64,000 nucleotides of DNA from Lachnospiraceae bacterium (GCA_022845955.1 AP025576.1:5394001-5458000); one strand, 5' to 3'; shown: positions 34,147 through 44,064, numbered from the stretch's first letter. Translations and numbers: made by a program. Notes: generated by a model from the sequence alone, not told the origin.

Positions 34147-34410
34147 TCACTCCTGCCACTTATCATAAGGACAGCCATTTTTTCTGATGACCGCCCGCAG
34201 CTCCACAAAACAGCCGCAGGCCCTGCACATTCCTTCCAGGAGCATATCACACTGCTTACAGACGGCGAGCCTTTCTTCATAAAGCCCGCCGTCCGCTTTG
34301 ATATCCTCATCCAGACCGGCAATATAATCGTGCAGGTTTTGAAAATAAGCGTCTTGATCCATCTCCCTGAGAAGACATTTCAGACAATGCTTTTTTCCTT
34401 CTGCTTCCAT
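34147..34410 (-). CDS. DUF6171-like cysteine-rich protein
   Basis: An 87-residue protein starting MEAEGKKHCLKCLLREMDQD. The start at 34410 has AGGAG seven bases upstream; the longer frame from 34569 is not family-like. It has four cysteine pairs or near pairs (HCLKC, CKQC, CRACGCF, CPYDKW), which would bind one or two zinc ions. The pattern matches a small Clostridia family listed as DUF6171, function unknown. It sits between the GH51 and ArsR genes, all leftward. Confidence 0.78.
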   Translation of the reverse strand: MEAEGKKHCLKCLLREMDQDAYFQNLHDYIAGLDEDIKADGGLYEERLAVCKQCDMLLEGMCRACGCFVELRAVIRKNGCPYDKWQE

Positions 34411-34434
34411 CGCTTCTCCTGTCTGTATCTGTAA

Positions 34435-34525
34435 ATTACCGGGAAAGCGCCGCTTCCACAGTAGGGATAGCCATTCAGCCCGGCTTCTTTCATGTATGGT
34501 GTTACCCGGCGGACCGGGCATGGGG
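34435..34525 (-). repeat. About 90-bp structured 3' element, copy 2
   Basis: Counterpart of 9029-9117. On the minus strand it starts right after the arabinofuranosidase stop with CATGCCCGGTCCGCCGGGTA, continues through GCCGGGCTGAATGGC and ends in a stem GGAAGC…GCTTTCC. Differences between copies often keep the stems paired. Confidence 0.6.
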
Positions 34526-36016
34526 TTACTGTACGCGCACCAAAACCACGCTGGAAGCCGGGATAACAAATTTCAGCCCCTTTTCCGTCAGTTCATATGC
34601 GGTGAATTCTTCTTCCTTCACCCGTTCCGGATCCTCAAAGGTGTTATAGGCATCCATTTTCTGTGTAAGGATGCTGGCAGTTACGCGGGAAGGAGAAAGC
34701 TCTGCAAAGCTGACTTCCACTTCGCTGTCCCCCGTAACGGACAGGTTATTCAGGGTCAGATTAACGGTTCCGTCCGCAGAAACGGATACCGATTCATGCA
34801 GGGAAGGTACGCGGTACTGCTCCTCGCTGATTTCCTTTACGCCTTCCGCATAGCTTTCCACCAGATCCGCATCCTGATGGTATTTGTACATATGGAATAC
34901 ATGATAGGTAGGTGTTTTTATCATCTTGGGGCCTTCCGTCAGGATCACGGACTGAAGCACATTCACCATCTGGGCGATACAGGCCATTTTCACCCTGTCG
35001 CAGTGTTTGTTGAAAATATCCAGGGTAATTCCTGCAACCAGCGCGTCACGCATCGTATTCTGCTGATATAAAAAGCCCGGATTGGTGCCCGGCTCCACAT
35101 CAAACCAGTCGCCCCACTCATCCACGATAAGGCCGATTTTCTTTTCCGGATCAAACTGATCCATGACAGCGCCGTGACGGTTCACCAGCTCTTCCATGTA
35201 AAGGGCCTTCGCCATGGTCTTGTACCAGGTCTTCTCGTCAAACTGTGTGGCGCTTCCCTTCTCCTCCCATCCGTCCGGATGCACATAATAATGCAGGGAA
35301 AGGCCGTTCATCAGGCGGGCGGGGTCAGGAGAGCAGGTATCAAGCACTTTGTTTGTCCAGTTATAATCCGCCACATTGGGACCGCCGCATACTTTATAAA
35401 TGGGGGCATCCTGGTGATACTGGCGCACATAGGTCTGGTACCTGCGGTACAGGTTGGCATAGTATTCCGGTGTCATGTTTCCGCCGCAGCCCCAGTTTTC
35501 ATTGCCCACGCCGAAGAAGTCAATTTTCCAGGGCTTCTCATGTCCATTCTGTTTTCTCAGATCTGCCATAGGGGAAACGCCTTCAAAGGTGATGTATTCC
35601 ACCCATTCCGACATTTCCTGCACCGTACCGCTGCCCACATTGCCGTTTACATAGGTCTTGCAGCCCAGCTGTTCGCAAAGTTCAAAGAATTCATGGGTGC
35701 CGAAGCTGTTGTCTTCCACAACACCGCCCCAATGGGTATTGATCTTTTTTTTCCGGTTTTCTTTGGGACCGATGCCGTCCTTCCAGTGATATTCATCTGC
35801 AAAGCAGCCGCCCGGCCAGCGCAGCACGGGAATCTGCATCTCCTTCAGCGCTTCCACCACATCCGTCCTCATGCCGTTTACATTGGGGATATCGGAATTT
35901 TCGCCCACATAAAGCCCCTCATAAATACAGCGTCCCAGATGCTCGCTGAAATGTCCGTAAATTTCCGGATTGATGTGTCCTTTTTTCTTCTTTTCATTGA
36001 TAAAAATCTTGGCCAT
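34526..36016 (-). CDS. GH51 alpha-L-arabinofuranosidase
   Basis: A 496-residue cytoplasmic enzyme. The N-terminus ([20 protein letters not shown]) and WPGGCFAD are GH51 signatures. The acid/base is Glu173 in GVGNENWG and the nucleophile Glu300 in IVDEWGDW. It removes terminal alpha-L-arabinofuranose from arabinan or arabinoxylan oligosaccharides. It is followed by a structured repeat and a DUF6171 gene and preceded by a GH43 gene 75 bp upstream, with which it probably forms an operon. Confidence 0.95.
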   Translation of the reverse strand: MAKIFINEKKKKGHINPEIYGHFSEHLGRCIYEGLYVGENSDIPNVNGMRTDVVEALKEMQIPVLRWPGGCFADEYHWKDGIGPKENRKKKINTHWGGVVEDNSFGTHEFFELCEQLGCKTYVNGNVGSGTVQEMSEWVEYITFEGVSPMADLRKQNGHEKPWKIDFFGVGNENWGCGGNMTPEYYANLYRRYQTYVRQYHQDAPIYKVCGGPNVADYNWTNKVLDTCSPDPARLMNGLSLHYYVHPDGWEEKGSATQFDEKTWYKTMAKALYMEELVNRHGAVMDQFDPEKKIGLIVDEWGDWFDVEPGTNPGFLYQQNTMRDALVAGITLDIFNKHCDRVKMACIAQMVNVLQSVILTEGPKMIKTPTYHVFHMYKYHQDADLVESYAEGVKEISEEQYRVPSLHESVSVSADGTVNLTLNNLSVTGDSEVEVSFAELSPSRVTASILTQKMDAYNTFEDPERVKEEEFTAYELTEKGLKFVIPASSVVLVRVQ

Positions 36017-36091
36017 TTTTTGTCCGTCCCTCTCTTTTTTTTGTTATTTATGTTCTTGAAAACAACGGCTGTATGCGCTGCTTCCAGGTGT

Positions 36092-37042
36092 TTACCGGTA
36101 AGAAAAAACCGGTTTCCCTTCTTCGTTCCACCGTACCTTCATCAGCATCGTATGCCGGTTGGGGTTGTAGAGGGGATCCCCTTCTATAACCGCTTCTTTT
36201 CTGGCATGGTAGACGCAGATATCTCCGCCTTCCTCATCCGTGGTAAAGGAATTGTGCCCCGGGCCGTAAATCTCCAACGTTTCATCGGAAGCGAGCACGG
36301 GGTATCTTTCCTTACTCCAGGAAGCGGGATCCAGAAGATCCGCATCCTCCGGCGCACTCAGCATCCCCATGCAGTAACAGGCCCCCGTGGCGCTTGCGGA
36401 ATAGGTGAGGAAGATCCGGCCGTTCCGTTTGATGACGGCAGGGCCTTCATTGACCCAGAAATCCACCCTCTCCCAGTCATAATCCGGCGTGGTGAGCAAT
36501 ACCTGTACTGTCTCCAGGCGGTTCGGCGAAGCCATGCGGGCAATGTACAGATTGGAAATCATCTTTCCCACACCCACCTTTTCCGCCCATACATAATAAC
36601 GGCTCCCTTTGTTCTCAAACACGGTGGCATCCAGGGAAAAAGCGCGGAAGGAAAATTCATCCCCGTCGGCACACTGCATTTTCCCCAGCTCCGTCCACGT
36701 TCCGGTTATGGGATCTTCATCGGCACATTCCAGCACAAAGGGCCGGATCGCCCAGATATCCTCCGCCTCTCCCGCGGCAAAATAAAGATACCATTTGCCA
36801 TCCAGATAATGCAGCTCCGGCGCCCAGATATGTTCGGACATAACGCCGCTTTCATGCTTCCTCCATACGGTATTCTCTGCGGCATCCGCAAGACCGGCAA
36901 GGCTGTCCGCCCGGCGCAGGATGATTCTGTCATAGGCCGGTACGGATGCGGTGAAATAATACCTGCCGTCCGTATGGCGGTATATGTACGGATCCGCCCT
37001 CTGCATAATCCATGGCTCATTCCATTTCAGCTGTTCTTTCAT
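36092..37042 (-). CDS. GH43-family beta-xylosidase/arabinofuranosidase
   Basis: A 316-residue five-bladed propeller enzyme without signal peptide. The three GH43 carboxylates are visible: Asp17 in QRADPYIYR (base), the pKa-modulating Asp in FSLDATVFE and the acid Glu in WVNEGPAVIK. HIWAPELHYLDGKWYLYF is a family hallmark. It would cut arabino- or xylo-oligosaccharides in the cytoplasm together with the GH51 enzyme encoded next. GGGAGAG precedes the ATG. Confidence 0.93.
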   Translation of the reverse strand: MKEQLKWNEPWIMQRADPYIYRHTDGRYYFTASVPAYDRIILRRADSLAGLADAAENTVWRKHESGVMSEHIWAPELHYLDGKWYLYFAAGEAEDIWAIRPFVLECADEDPITGTWTELGKMQCADGDEFSFRAFSLDATVFENKGSRYYVWAEKVGVGKMISNLYIARMASPNRLETVQVLLTTPDYDWERVDFWVNEGPAVIKRNGRIFLTYSASATGACYCMGMLSAPEDADLLDPASWSKERYPVLASDETLEIYGPGHNSFTTDEEGGDICVYHARKEAVIEGDPLYNPNRHTMLMKVRWNEEGKPVFSYR

Positions 37043-37168
37043 TTTTATGCTCTCCCGTCTTTATTTTAGATATATTTAAAATAATTGACTTTATACTAAA
37101 TTATATAATCTATGGGCGGATTTGGCAATACGGAAACATAAAAAAAACAGGCAATACGAACAGTAACC

Positions 37169-37309
37169 GTTACTGTTCACTCAGTACTGTGCATTTACTG
37201 CACAGTACGTGAGAAAGTGATGCAAGGGTGCATAAATCCCATCGCCGCAGGCGATTTTAAATGGATTTATGCAGGTTACTGGTCACGGAGTGACCAGTGA
37301 CCAGTAACC
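37169..37309. repeat. MITE-like 140-bp repeat, copy 1
   Basis: Nearly identical, in inverted orientation, to 45459-45590. It contains an exact hairpin GTACTGTGC/GCACAGTAC, a longer stem TGCATAAA…TTTATGCA enclosing CGCCGCAGGCG, and ends in GTTACTGGTCAC…GTGACCAGTAAC. The start GTTACTGTTCACTC is the reverse of GAGTGAACAGTAA at the end of the other copy, so the element has terminal inverted repeats. It has no coding capacity and lies between GH43 and GNAT genes. Confidence 0.78.
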
Positions 37310-37439
37310 AGTTCAGGCGGTCCTCCGTAATCGGACAGACCGCCTGGCTGTGACATTCCCCGCCGTATTTATTCCCGTTTTAACAGCTGTTTGCCGTATG
37401 GGTTACCTGCTGAAAACAGGCTGAAAAGGGAGGAAATTA

Positions 37440-38306
37440 TTATTCAAATTGCAGCATGAGCGAATCACATACCGCTCTATATCCTATTTCCTGATAAATA
37501 TGATTTGATGTGGGATTCAATAAATCCGTATATAATACACATCTTTTGAAGCCTTTGTCTAATGCCATCCGGCTGATTTGAGCCACACATGAGGTGGCAT
37601 AGCCTTTTCCCCGGTAGTAAGGAGGGGTATAGACAAACGCCACACCCACAGCCGTCTGCATTTCCCTTGTATATCCCGCCATAGAAACCGGTATCCCCTT
37701 GTCTTCCAGAATATAGAGCTTCTTAGTCGATAGCCGGTATTGATATGGTTCGGCATCCCGGGGAATGGACATTTGCGTTTGTCCGTAAACAGTTGCCGCA
37801 TGGAATGCTTCCTCCCAAAACGGGAAAAAAGGCATGTCTTTTTCCTCCAGCAGCCGGACGGCACCAAATTGATTTATAGCCGGGTTTACCGCAGTCAGTT
37901 CATAAATCCGCTGGCTCATAGATGTTTTACAGGTCAATCCCCTGCAGGCGGTATATTTCGCAGCAAAATACTCTGCCAGTTTTTTTTCGGTGGTCACGCC
38001 GGGAATTTCATGGTTTTTCAGCCCGTCTATCATACAGTCCACCGCTTTGGGATCCACGATGTTGTCCGTAGCATAAAGTGTGAGATTATGCGGAGGCGTC
38101 ATCAGCGCGGTAAGCCGTATCCCGTCCGCATCCGAAACCGCTGCCATAAGCCAGTTCACCGGATCCCGCCAGTCTGTTTTATCTTTTCCTTCATGGCCGA
38201 TAATGATGTTGCCGAGGGGTATCATATTCTGCGCTTCGTGGTGCATGAACACATCATAGGTATCCCTGTAAAACGTATGTACGTCTGTATACAAATGGAA
38301 CTGCAT
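37440..38306 (-). CDS. GNAT-family N-acetyltransferase
   Basis: A 288-residue protein with a C-terminal GNAT fold. The acetyl-CoA loop is VAFVYTPPYYRGKGYATSCV (R-G-K-G-Y-A type of motif A), followed by CVLYTDLLNPTSNHIYQEIG. The N-terminal 150 residues are less conserved, as in the two-domain Clostridia group. The start at 38306 follows GAGGGAGG. Substrate unknown. It stands alone between two repeat elements. Confidence 0.88.
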   Translation of the reverse strand: MQFHLYTDVHTFYRDTYDVFMHHEAQNMIPLGNIIIGHEGKDKTDWRDPVNWLMAAVSDADGIRLTALMTPPHNLTLYATDNIVDPKAVDCMIDGLKNHEIPGVTTEKKLAEYFAAKYTACRGLTCKTSMSQRIYELTAVNPAINQFGAVRLLEEKDMPFFPFWEEAFHAATVYGQTQMSIPRDAEPYQYRLSTKKLYILEDKGIPVSMAGYTREMQTAVGVAFVYTPPYYRGKGYATSCVAQISRMALDKGFKRCVLYTDLLNPTSNHIYQEIGYRAVCDSLMLQFE

Positions 38307-38334
38307 TGCTATACCTCCCTCATTACACAAGATC

Positions 38335-38377
38335 ACTCAAACTTCGTAGTTGCCCAATGGCCCTTCGCCCGCTGTTT
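38335..38377. repeat. Single-arm copy of the ACTCAAACTTCGCAGT repeat
   Basis: ACTCAAACTTCGTAGTTGCC followed by CAATGGCCCTTCGCCCGCTGT matches the arm at 25585-25625 with only a few changes. The opposite arm is missing here. Confidence 0.65.
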
Positions 38378-38442
38378 GATTATATCATAAACAGCTATAC
38401 TTTTGTATGTTGAACCGGATTTAACAAGGGTAATTTATACTG

Positions 38443-40983
38443 TCACGCCATATCATCCCGGAGTACATCAATAATATTTTCTTTTCTGATTTTGTCCACC
38501 GCATACAGCATGGTAATAAATACGATGAAGAATACGCCCAGCACACTGACCGCCATGCTGCTCCACGGGAAAACAAAGGAAACTTCCCCGCCGCCTTCCT
38601 GCATCCCCTTATAAATCAAGCAGGAAATGATTCCTGAAAGGGGCAGCCCCCAGGCAAATGTCCGCACGCCGTAAAGAATACATTCAAAACGCATCATCTT
38701 ATTAAAATCCCGGTCGGACATTCCCACCGAACGGAGCATGGCAAGCTCCCGTCTGCGCAGCTTGATATTGGTGGAAATTGTGTTAAATACATTCGCAACC
38801 GCAATCAGCGATATCATTGCGATAAAAACCGCAGAGAACAGGTTGACTATAAACAGCATATTACGGTTTTGTTCCAATATTCCGTAAACATTATACAGAC
38901 TATAATCCGCGGTGATACCGGCACTCTCAATTATTTCCTGCATCCGGGCCACGGAACCGCCTGCATTTTCCGATTCGAAGGTCATGCCCAGCTTTGTCGG
39001 TATGACCGTGGCATCTAAAACGTCAAACTGCGGCTTCATCCCGTAAGGAGCGATTACCAGAAGCTCATATCCCGGCCACTCCCCCGGATCTGTGGGCAGC
39101 AGATCCGGATAGTCCTTTACAAAGGAGGTCCGGATTGTTTTCGTCTGCATGCTGTCTTTGGATCGGATCGTGAATTCCATAGGTTCTTCCTGCGTATACC
39201 AGTATCCGGGCAATATTCCGGCAATAATCATATTATCCTCCTGCCCGGTATACTCCGCAGCGGACAGACCGAGGCCTGCAAGCAGGTCCTGATACACTTT
39301 ATCCTCCACAAACTGAATATCCAGCTTCACTTCCATCGTTCCGCTTTCTCCGTCATATCCTGCCGGGCCGCCGAATTCCTCCAGGAAATGATCGGATAAC
39401 TCATTTACATCAAGCCGGCAGGAATATGTGGAAAGTGCCTGACAGGAGCTTTTCGTGACAGAGACAGCCGTTTTCATTTCCTCATAAAGCCGGAAAAACT
39501 CGCTTTCCTCCATATCCCTCGTATAGAAGCAGATATCATAATCCTCAACCACCTCCGCCGAGCTTTCCGCGATCTGGTTCAGATATGTCCCAAAGGAGCC
39601 TGCCGCCACAAACAGCACGACGCTTAACGTAAGCGACAGGACAATACTGCGGTAGCGCCGCTTGTTCCGCTTGAAATTTTTTAACGCGAGCATTTCCTCC
39701 AGGCCGTAAAAATGTCTCGCAAACCAGGAAGTCCTAACCGCCTTCGCTTCCACCCTGACCTCGTTCGTCTGACGGATGCACTCCATCACAGGCATACCGG
39801 CCGCCTTTTTTGCCGGGAGATACGCTGAAATCAGAATGGTGATCATGCTGATTACCACCGCAGCCGCAATCGCCGGCGCAGATACCACCAAAGTAAGCGG
39901 AACATTGTCATACATGATATTGGCAAAATTCTTTGCCACAAGGGAGAGCACAAGCCGGATACTCGGTAACCCGATCAGAATCCCCAGCGGAATGCCGATG
40001 ATACCGATGCAGAACCCTTCAAAAAGCACGGAATTGCGCAGCTGCTTTTCCGTAGCCCCCACCGACATGAGTATACCGAACTGATGTGTCCGTTCATTTA
40101 ATGAAATATGGAACGAATTATAAATCAGGAACACCGATCCCAGCATGACAAGGGCTATCAAAATACCGCCTATGGTGTACAAAAGCGCCATGAGCAGCTT
40201 TTCGCCCGACAGCCCCATAAAACGCAGCACATCATCGTTCAGGACATATCCCCCGCCGTCCGTCAGGCCGGATGCATAGGAATGGACCTGATACGGATTC
40301 TTCAAAGTGATAAATACGGTAAGGCTGTCCGGGTCCGTCTCATCCGCTGCCGTGATCAGGGTATATCCCGGTGCCATATATTCCTCGACAGCCGGCCGCT
40401 GGCAGATCCCCACAACCGTATATTCTTTTTCTGCCAGGGGCACAAGCGTTTCTTCCCCGGAACGGTACGGATCATGCTGGCTGAGCTTGCTCTCCCCGCT
40501 CATACGGTTTCCCACCGCGAGCGGAAGCACATCGCCCACGGATATCTTCACGCCCCCGTTGGCCGCAATATGTGCCGGTATCACCACCTCGCTGCTGGTT
40601 TCCGGCAGCCTTCCGGAAAGCATTTTCAGAGGCAGCTCCTCCAAAGCCTCCCTGTCCCATCCGGTCACAAACAAATAGGGCTTGTCGGGATTTTGTCCGC
40701 CTTCCAGCGCCGCATACCCGATGTTGCGCAGCACAGCCGCATGTTCCACCCGGCTGTCCGCCTCCTGTTTTGACACGAATGAAGAATCCGCAGCGGGAAC
40801 CTGGACATGCCATCCGCCATATTTGGCGACCGCCCCCTTTATCATATAATTCTGCAATGATACCGCAAAGGTTGCTACCGCCGTTACCAGGGCCGCCGAC
40901 AGCGCTACGCCGATAATGGTGACAAACGTTTGTGTACGGTTTTTCCGCAGTCCCTGCAGAGCAACTTTATTAAAAATATTCAT
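38443..40983 (-). CDS. FtsX/MacB-type ABC transporter permease
   Basis: An 846-residue permease with the duplicated layout of Clostridia peptide-efflux ABC permeases: a first helix and ectodomain, a helix block (about 265-400), a second helix and ectodomain, and a final block of three helices. FtsX signatures are NERTHQFGILMSVGATEKQL and LRRRELAMLRSVGMSDRDFN. Such pumps move antimicrobial peptides, lipopeptides or lipids out of the membrane. It overlaps the ATPase gene by one base (TAATG). No sensor kinase is adjacent. Confidence 0.92.
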   Translation of the reverse strand: MNIFNKVALQGLRKNRTQTFVTIIGVALSAALVTAVATFAVSLQNYMIKGAVAKYGGWHVQVPAADSSFVSKQEADSRVEHAAVLRNIGYAALEGGQNPDKPYLFVTGWDREALEELPLKMLSGRLPETSSEVVIPAHIAANGGVKISVGDVLPLAVGNRMSGESKLSQHDPYRSGEETLVPLAEKEYTVVGICQRPAVEEYMAPGYTLITAADETDPDSLTVFITLKNPYQVHSYASGLTDGGGYVLNDDVLRFMGLSGEKLLMALLYTIGGILIALVMLGSVFLIYNSFHISLNERTHQFGILMSVGATEKQLRNSVLFEGFCIGIIGIPLGILIGLPSIRLVLSLVAKNFANIMYDNVPLTLVVSAPAIAAAVVISMITILISAYLPAKKAAGMPVMECIRQTNEVRVEAKAVRTSWFARHFYGLEEMLALKNFKRNKRRYRSIVLSLTLSVVLFVAAGSFGTYLNQIAESSAEVVEDYDICFYTRDMEESEFFRLYEEMKTAVSVTKSSCQALSTYSCRLDVNELSDHFLEEFGGPAGYDGESGTMEVKLDIQFVEDKVYQDLLAGLGLSAAEYTGQEDNMIIAGILPGYWYTQEEPMEFTIRSKDSMQTKTIRTSFVKDYPDLLPTDPGEWPGYELLVIAPYGMKPQFDVLDATVIPTKLGMTFESENAGGSVARMQEIIESAGITADYSLYNVYGILEQNRNMLFIVNLFSAVFIAMISLIAVANVFNTISTNIKLRRRELAMLRSVGMSDRDFNKMMRFECILYGVRTFAWGLPLSGIISCLIYKGMQEGGGEVSFVFPWSSMAVSVLGVFFIVFITMLYAVDKIRKENIIDVLRDDMA

Positions 40984-41669
40984 TATCGCGCCACCTGCCT
41001 CTCATCCCTTATCACTTTCCCGTCCGCAATCGTAATAATACGGTCTGCCTGCAAAGCTATTTTCTCATCATGCGTGACCATAAGCAAGGTCTGGTTAAAT
41101 TTTTTATGGCTTTCCTTTAACAGCCGGATGATTTCTTCCCCGTTCCGGCTGTCCAGACTTCCGGTGGGTTCATCCGCAAGGCAGACCTGCGGCGCATTCA
41201 TCAAAGCCCGCCCGATCGCCACACGCTGCTGCTGCCCTCCGGACAGCTGATTCGGCAGATGCGTCCTTCTCTCCTGCAGGCCCAGCAGATCCAGCAGTTC
41301 ATTCAGCCTTTCCTTATCCACCTTCCGTTTATCCATCAGAATCGGCAGCGTGATATTCTCCTCCACATTTAAAGTCGGGATCAGATTATGAAACTGATAA
41401 ATCAGCCCCACCTTCCGTCTCCGGAAAACCGCAAGCGCTTCATGATCCCCCGCATACACATCTTCCCCGTCCAGGAAAACCTTTCCTCCCGAAGGCACAT
41501 CCACCCCTGCAATCACATGCAGCAATGTAGATTTCCCCGATCCCGAGGATCCGATAATCGCCGTAAAATCCCCCTTGTCAATCGTGAGGGAAACATGATT
41601 AAGCGCTTTAACCTGATTCTCTCCCTTACCATATACCTTGGACAAATTAACAACCTTTAAAAATTCCAT
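40983..41669 (-). CDS. ABC transporter ATP-binding protein (MacB/LolD type)
   Basis: A 228-residue ATPase. Walker A is GSSGSGKSTLLH, the signature LSGGQQQRVAIGRAL, Walker B VCLADEPTGSLD and the H-loop VTHD. It drives the FtsX-type permease encoded by the overlapping next gene. AGGAGGC precedes the ATG. The promoter region has four 7-base repeats with an 11-bp period, suggesting control by an OmpR-type response regulator encoded elsewhere. Confidence 0.95.
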   Translation of the reverse strand: MEFLKVVNLSKVYGKGENQVKALNHVSLTIDKGDFTAIIGSSGSGKSTLLHVIAGVDVPSGGKVFLDGEDVYAGDHEALAVFRRRKVGLIYQFHNLIPTLNVEENITLPILMDKRKVDKERLNELLDLLGLQERRTHLPNQLSGGQQQRVAIGRALMNAPQVCLADEPTGSLDSRNGEEIIRLLKESHKKFNQTLLMVTHDEKIALQADRIITIADGKVIRDERQVAR

Positions 41670-41719
41670 TATATGAGCCTCCTATCGTTCTTTTCGTTAT
41701 CTCATATAATAGAACCGCA

Positions 41720-41759
41720 TCCTTACATCTGCGTGACTTTTGGGTGAGAGATCCGTCAC
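41720..41759 (-). promoter_or_regulatory. Four 11-bp-spaced repeats upstream of the ABC operon
   Basis: On the minus strand GTGACGG, CTCACCC, GTCACGC and GTAAGGA are each separated by four bases. Direct repeats in phase with the DNA helix are typical binding sites for OmpR-family response regulators. A TATTAT sequence follows as a possible -10 box. Confidence 0.5.
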
Positions 41760-41775
41760 ATTCCCCCTCTCTGTT

Positions 41776-41810
41776 TAAAAAGAGGAAAGCATCTGCGCTT
41801 TCCCCTTTTT
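41776..41810. terminator. Terminator of the VOC-protein gene
   Basis: AAAAAGAGGAAAGC pairs with GCTTTCCCCTTTTT around a 6-base loop; T-runs are present on both strands. It abuts the stop codon at 41812. Confidence 0.8.
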
Positions 41811-41811
41811 C

Positions 41812-42240
41812 CTATCTCAGTGCAAATCCCTCACTGTCAAACATTTCCTTCATATTACACAGACAAAACGGATGCCCCTCCGGATCAAACATCACTCTCC
41901 ACCCGTCCGAAAACTGCTGCTCCGCGATCACCGCTCCGCAGGCAAGCGCATGCGCCACCGCTTGTTCCAGATCATTCACCGCAAAGTCCAGATGGGCCAT
42001 CTGCTGCTGCGCTCCGGGTTCTTCCGGCCACACGGGAGACACATATGCAGGGTTGCGCTGAAACAGGATGCCCGGATACGCCCCCTGCGCCGCTCCCGGT
42101 ACCCCCACGCATGCCCAGTCCTCATCGTGGTACGGGATTTCCCACTTGAGCAGTTTCGCATAAAATTTCGCCAATTCGTATGGCTCCCTGCAGTCTGCCG
42201 TGAATGTGTACATTTTGATTTTTAGTTCCTTTTCTGCCAT
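41812..42240 (-). CDS. VOC-superfamily (glyoxalase/bleomycin-resistance-like) protein
   Basis: A 142-residue protein of two beta-alpha-beta-beta-beta modules. The start (KMYTFTADCREPYELAKFYA), HLDFAVNDLEQAVAHALACG and the end FDPEGHPFCL are typical of the VOC group with an N-terminal glyoxalase-like region. It has His and Glu at metal-ligand positions, but no specific activity can be assigned. The start at 42240 follows GGGAGG. It is transcribed alone. Confidence 0.82.
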   Translation of the reverse strand: MAEKELKIKMYTFTADCREPYELAKFYAKLLKWEIPYHDEDWACVGVPGAAQGAYPGILFQRNPAYVSPVWPEEPGAQQQMAHLDFAVNDLEQAVAHALACGAVIAEQQFSDGWRVMFDPEGHPFCLCNMKEMFDSEGFALR

Positions 42241-42362
42241 AATACCGCCTCCCGCTGATTCTCCCAGCCCCATTCCTGTCCTTTATTTCCGCAGGCTATT
42301 TGGCTTGATGTCCGCCAAACGAGCCTTTTTTATACGGTACCATACAAAAGGAAAAAATACTA

Positions 42363-43949
42363 TCATACTGTCTGAAACAGAAAAACGAGTACTATCAAGA
42401 GAAGAAGGATACCCAGCAGAGGCAGCAGCATTCCCGGGCGGAATGCTTTTGCCCCGCCCTGTTCCTTTTCAGGTTCCAACAGCATCCCCCAGGGGCTGTA
42501 TGGGCTTAGGGGCCATTGCAGATAAGGGATATTTTCCCCGCCGATAGACCCAAGGAACTGGTTCCAGTCCCTTTCCAGTTCCTTTTTCCCTTTTTCCCAA
42601 TCCTGGCCGGCATCCTCCGCTCCCGTCAGGGCGGAAAAGAAACCGGTGGACTGCCTGGCTTTTTTACCGGTACGGTTTTCCCTGTTTTCTGCGGTGCCAT
42701 AAAATTCACCCGCCGCATATTTCAGCCCTTCTTCCAGTGTCCTGCCCGGCTCCTGTTCCTTCATAAACAACTGGATGACATGATAATAAACCCGGCGGAC
42801 TCCTGACATGTCCGTTTTCTTTCCGTCATTTCCCCCGTCCGGTCCCTGCCGGTCAAAGCGCTGGTTCATATAAACGTCAACGAGCCGCTGGAAGGCCTGC
42901 CGGATGTCCCGTGCCATATCCAGCCCCACTCCGGCATGCTCCGAATAAACCTGGGCCTTTACCATACTCTCCGCCAGCAAAAAACCGGCCAGCGCTTCAT
43001 TGCCCCGCAGAGCCGGCAGCCTTTGGAACAAATCCCCTTTCCCTGTAAAATACGTGAGGAACCGTTCTGTCCGTTCCAAATCGGTTGCTGTATAATGCTT
43101 ATTTTTCAGCTGGCGGACATCGGCCTGGGAATACAGCCTGATACAGGTCTGCTCTCTTTTGCGGATATGCTCCCGGTAGCCCGTTTCCGCCCGGATCCCC
43201 TTTCCTTCCCCTTTCCGGTAAAGCACACCCTCCGGAAATTCCTCCCGCTTTTGCGGGCCTTCCTGATAAATATCCCTCTCCGCGTTACCCCGATCTTTAG
43301 AAATAAGCACCGCATTATCACTGATCTGCTTTAAAAGCTGGAAGCGGAGGATATCGGCCGCCCCTTTCTCGCCGCAGCGGGACAGGAACGCCAAAAGAGC
43401 CGGATATCTGGCGGCGGACACCTTTCCTACCGCTTCCAGTAAAAGGGAATTCAGCTGCTTTGTATACAAAGCCTGCTCCTTTCCCGACAGCCCCTCAAAA
43501 AGTCCCTCCAGAAGTTGGTGGTAAACATCTTTCAGACAGGCAAGTTCCTGAGACAGCCCAAGAAACGGACGGTCCTGCCAGCCCTCCAGCATCTCCCAGG
43601 CTTCCCGGAAACGTTCCTCCGGCAGACCGTCCGCCCCCTCTTCCGTCCCATTTTGGCCCTCCGTCCCCCCCTGGCTGCGCAGCGCATCCCGGGAAAGCGC
43701 CGCTTCATCGGAACGTATCCCGTCCGCTTCCGTCTCCGTCCGGGCAGGCTGCGTTTTCGGAACCGGAGTTCCCGATCCGCCCATTTTTTCAAGCGCCTCA
43801 TCCACCGCTTCTCCTGACGCTTTGATAAAATTTTTACCGATAGCCAGGGCCGCCTCTTTTTCCAAATCCGCAAGCTTCTCATTTCCGGAACCGGTAAGCC
43901 CGGTTTTCCGCTCCGTTTTCTCCGGATACTTTACAGGGAATATCTCCAT
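42363..43949 (-). CDS. Unknown 528-residue tail-anchored protein
   Basis: The protein starts MEIFPVKYPEKTERKTGLTG with GGGAGG before the ATG. Residues 1-110 are charged and low in hydrophobics. A mostly helical region of about 330 residues follows (LLEAVGKVSAARYPALLAFL, and later GLDMARDIRQAFQRLVDVYM). One hydrophobic helix (about 503-526, LLPLLGILLLLIVLVFLFQTV region) ends the chain, so the bulk should face the cytoplasm on a C-terminal anchor. No signal peptide or catalytic motif is visible and no family was recognised. It has no obvious operon partner. Confidence 0.7.
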   Translation of the reverse strand: MEIFPVKYPEKTERKTGLTGSGNEKLADLEKEAALAIGKNFIKASGEAVDEALEKMGGSGTPVPKTQPARTETEADGIRSDEAALSRDALRSQGGTEGQNGTEEGADGLPEERFREAWEMLEGWQDRPFLGLSQELACLKDVYHQLLEGLFEGLSGKEQALYTKQLNSLLLEAVGKVSAARYPALLAFLSRCGEKGAADILRFQLLKQISDNAVLISKDRGNAERDIYQEGPQKREEFPEGVLYRKGEGKGIRAETGYREHIRKREQTCIRLYSQADVRQLKNKHYTATDLERTERFLTYFTGKGDLFQRLPALRGNEALAGFLLAESMVKAQVYSEHAGVGLDMARDIRQAFQRLVDVYMNQRFDRQGPDGGNDGKKTDMSGVRRVYYHVIQLFMKEQEPGRTLEEGLKYAAGEFYGTAENRENRTGKKARQSTGFFSALTGAEDAGQDWEKGKKELERDWNQFLGSIGGENIPYLQWPLSPYSPWGMLLEPEKEQGGAKAFRPGMLLPLLGILLLLIVLVFLFQTV

Positions 43950-44064
43950 AATGCCTCCCGCCTTCCTTTACCTCTTTTATCGGCAGGTTTTTCCGGAAGA
44001 TAACCGCTGTGTACCTGTTCCGTCCTGCGGCTTTCTCAGAGTCCGGCCGTAAGCGCCTATCTTT

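Noticed and set aside
35174-37069. 631-codon open frame on the plus strand
   Set aside because: It lies antisense to both GH51 and GH43 genes, which have full catalytic motifs and good ribosome sites. The long frame is a by-product of their codon usage and resembles no family.
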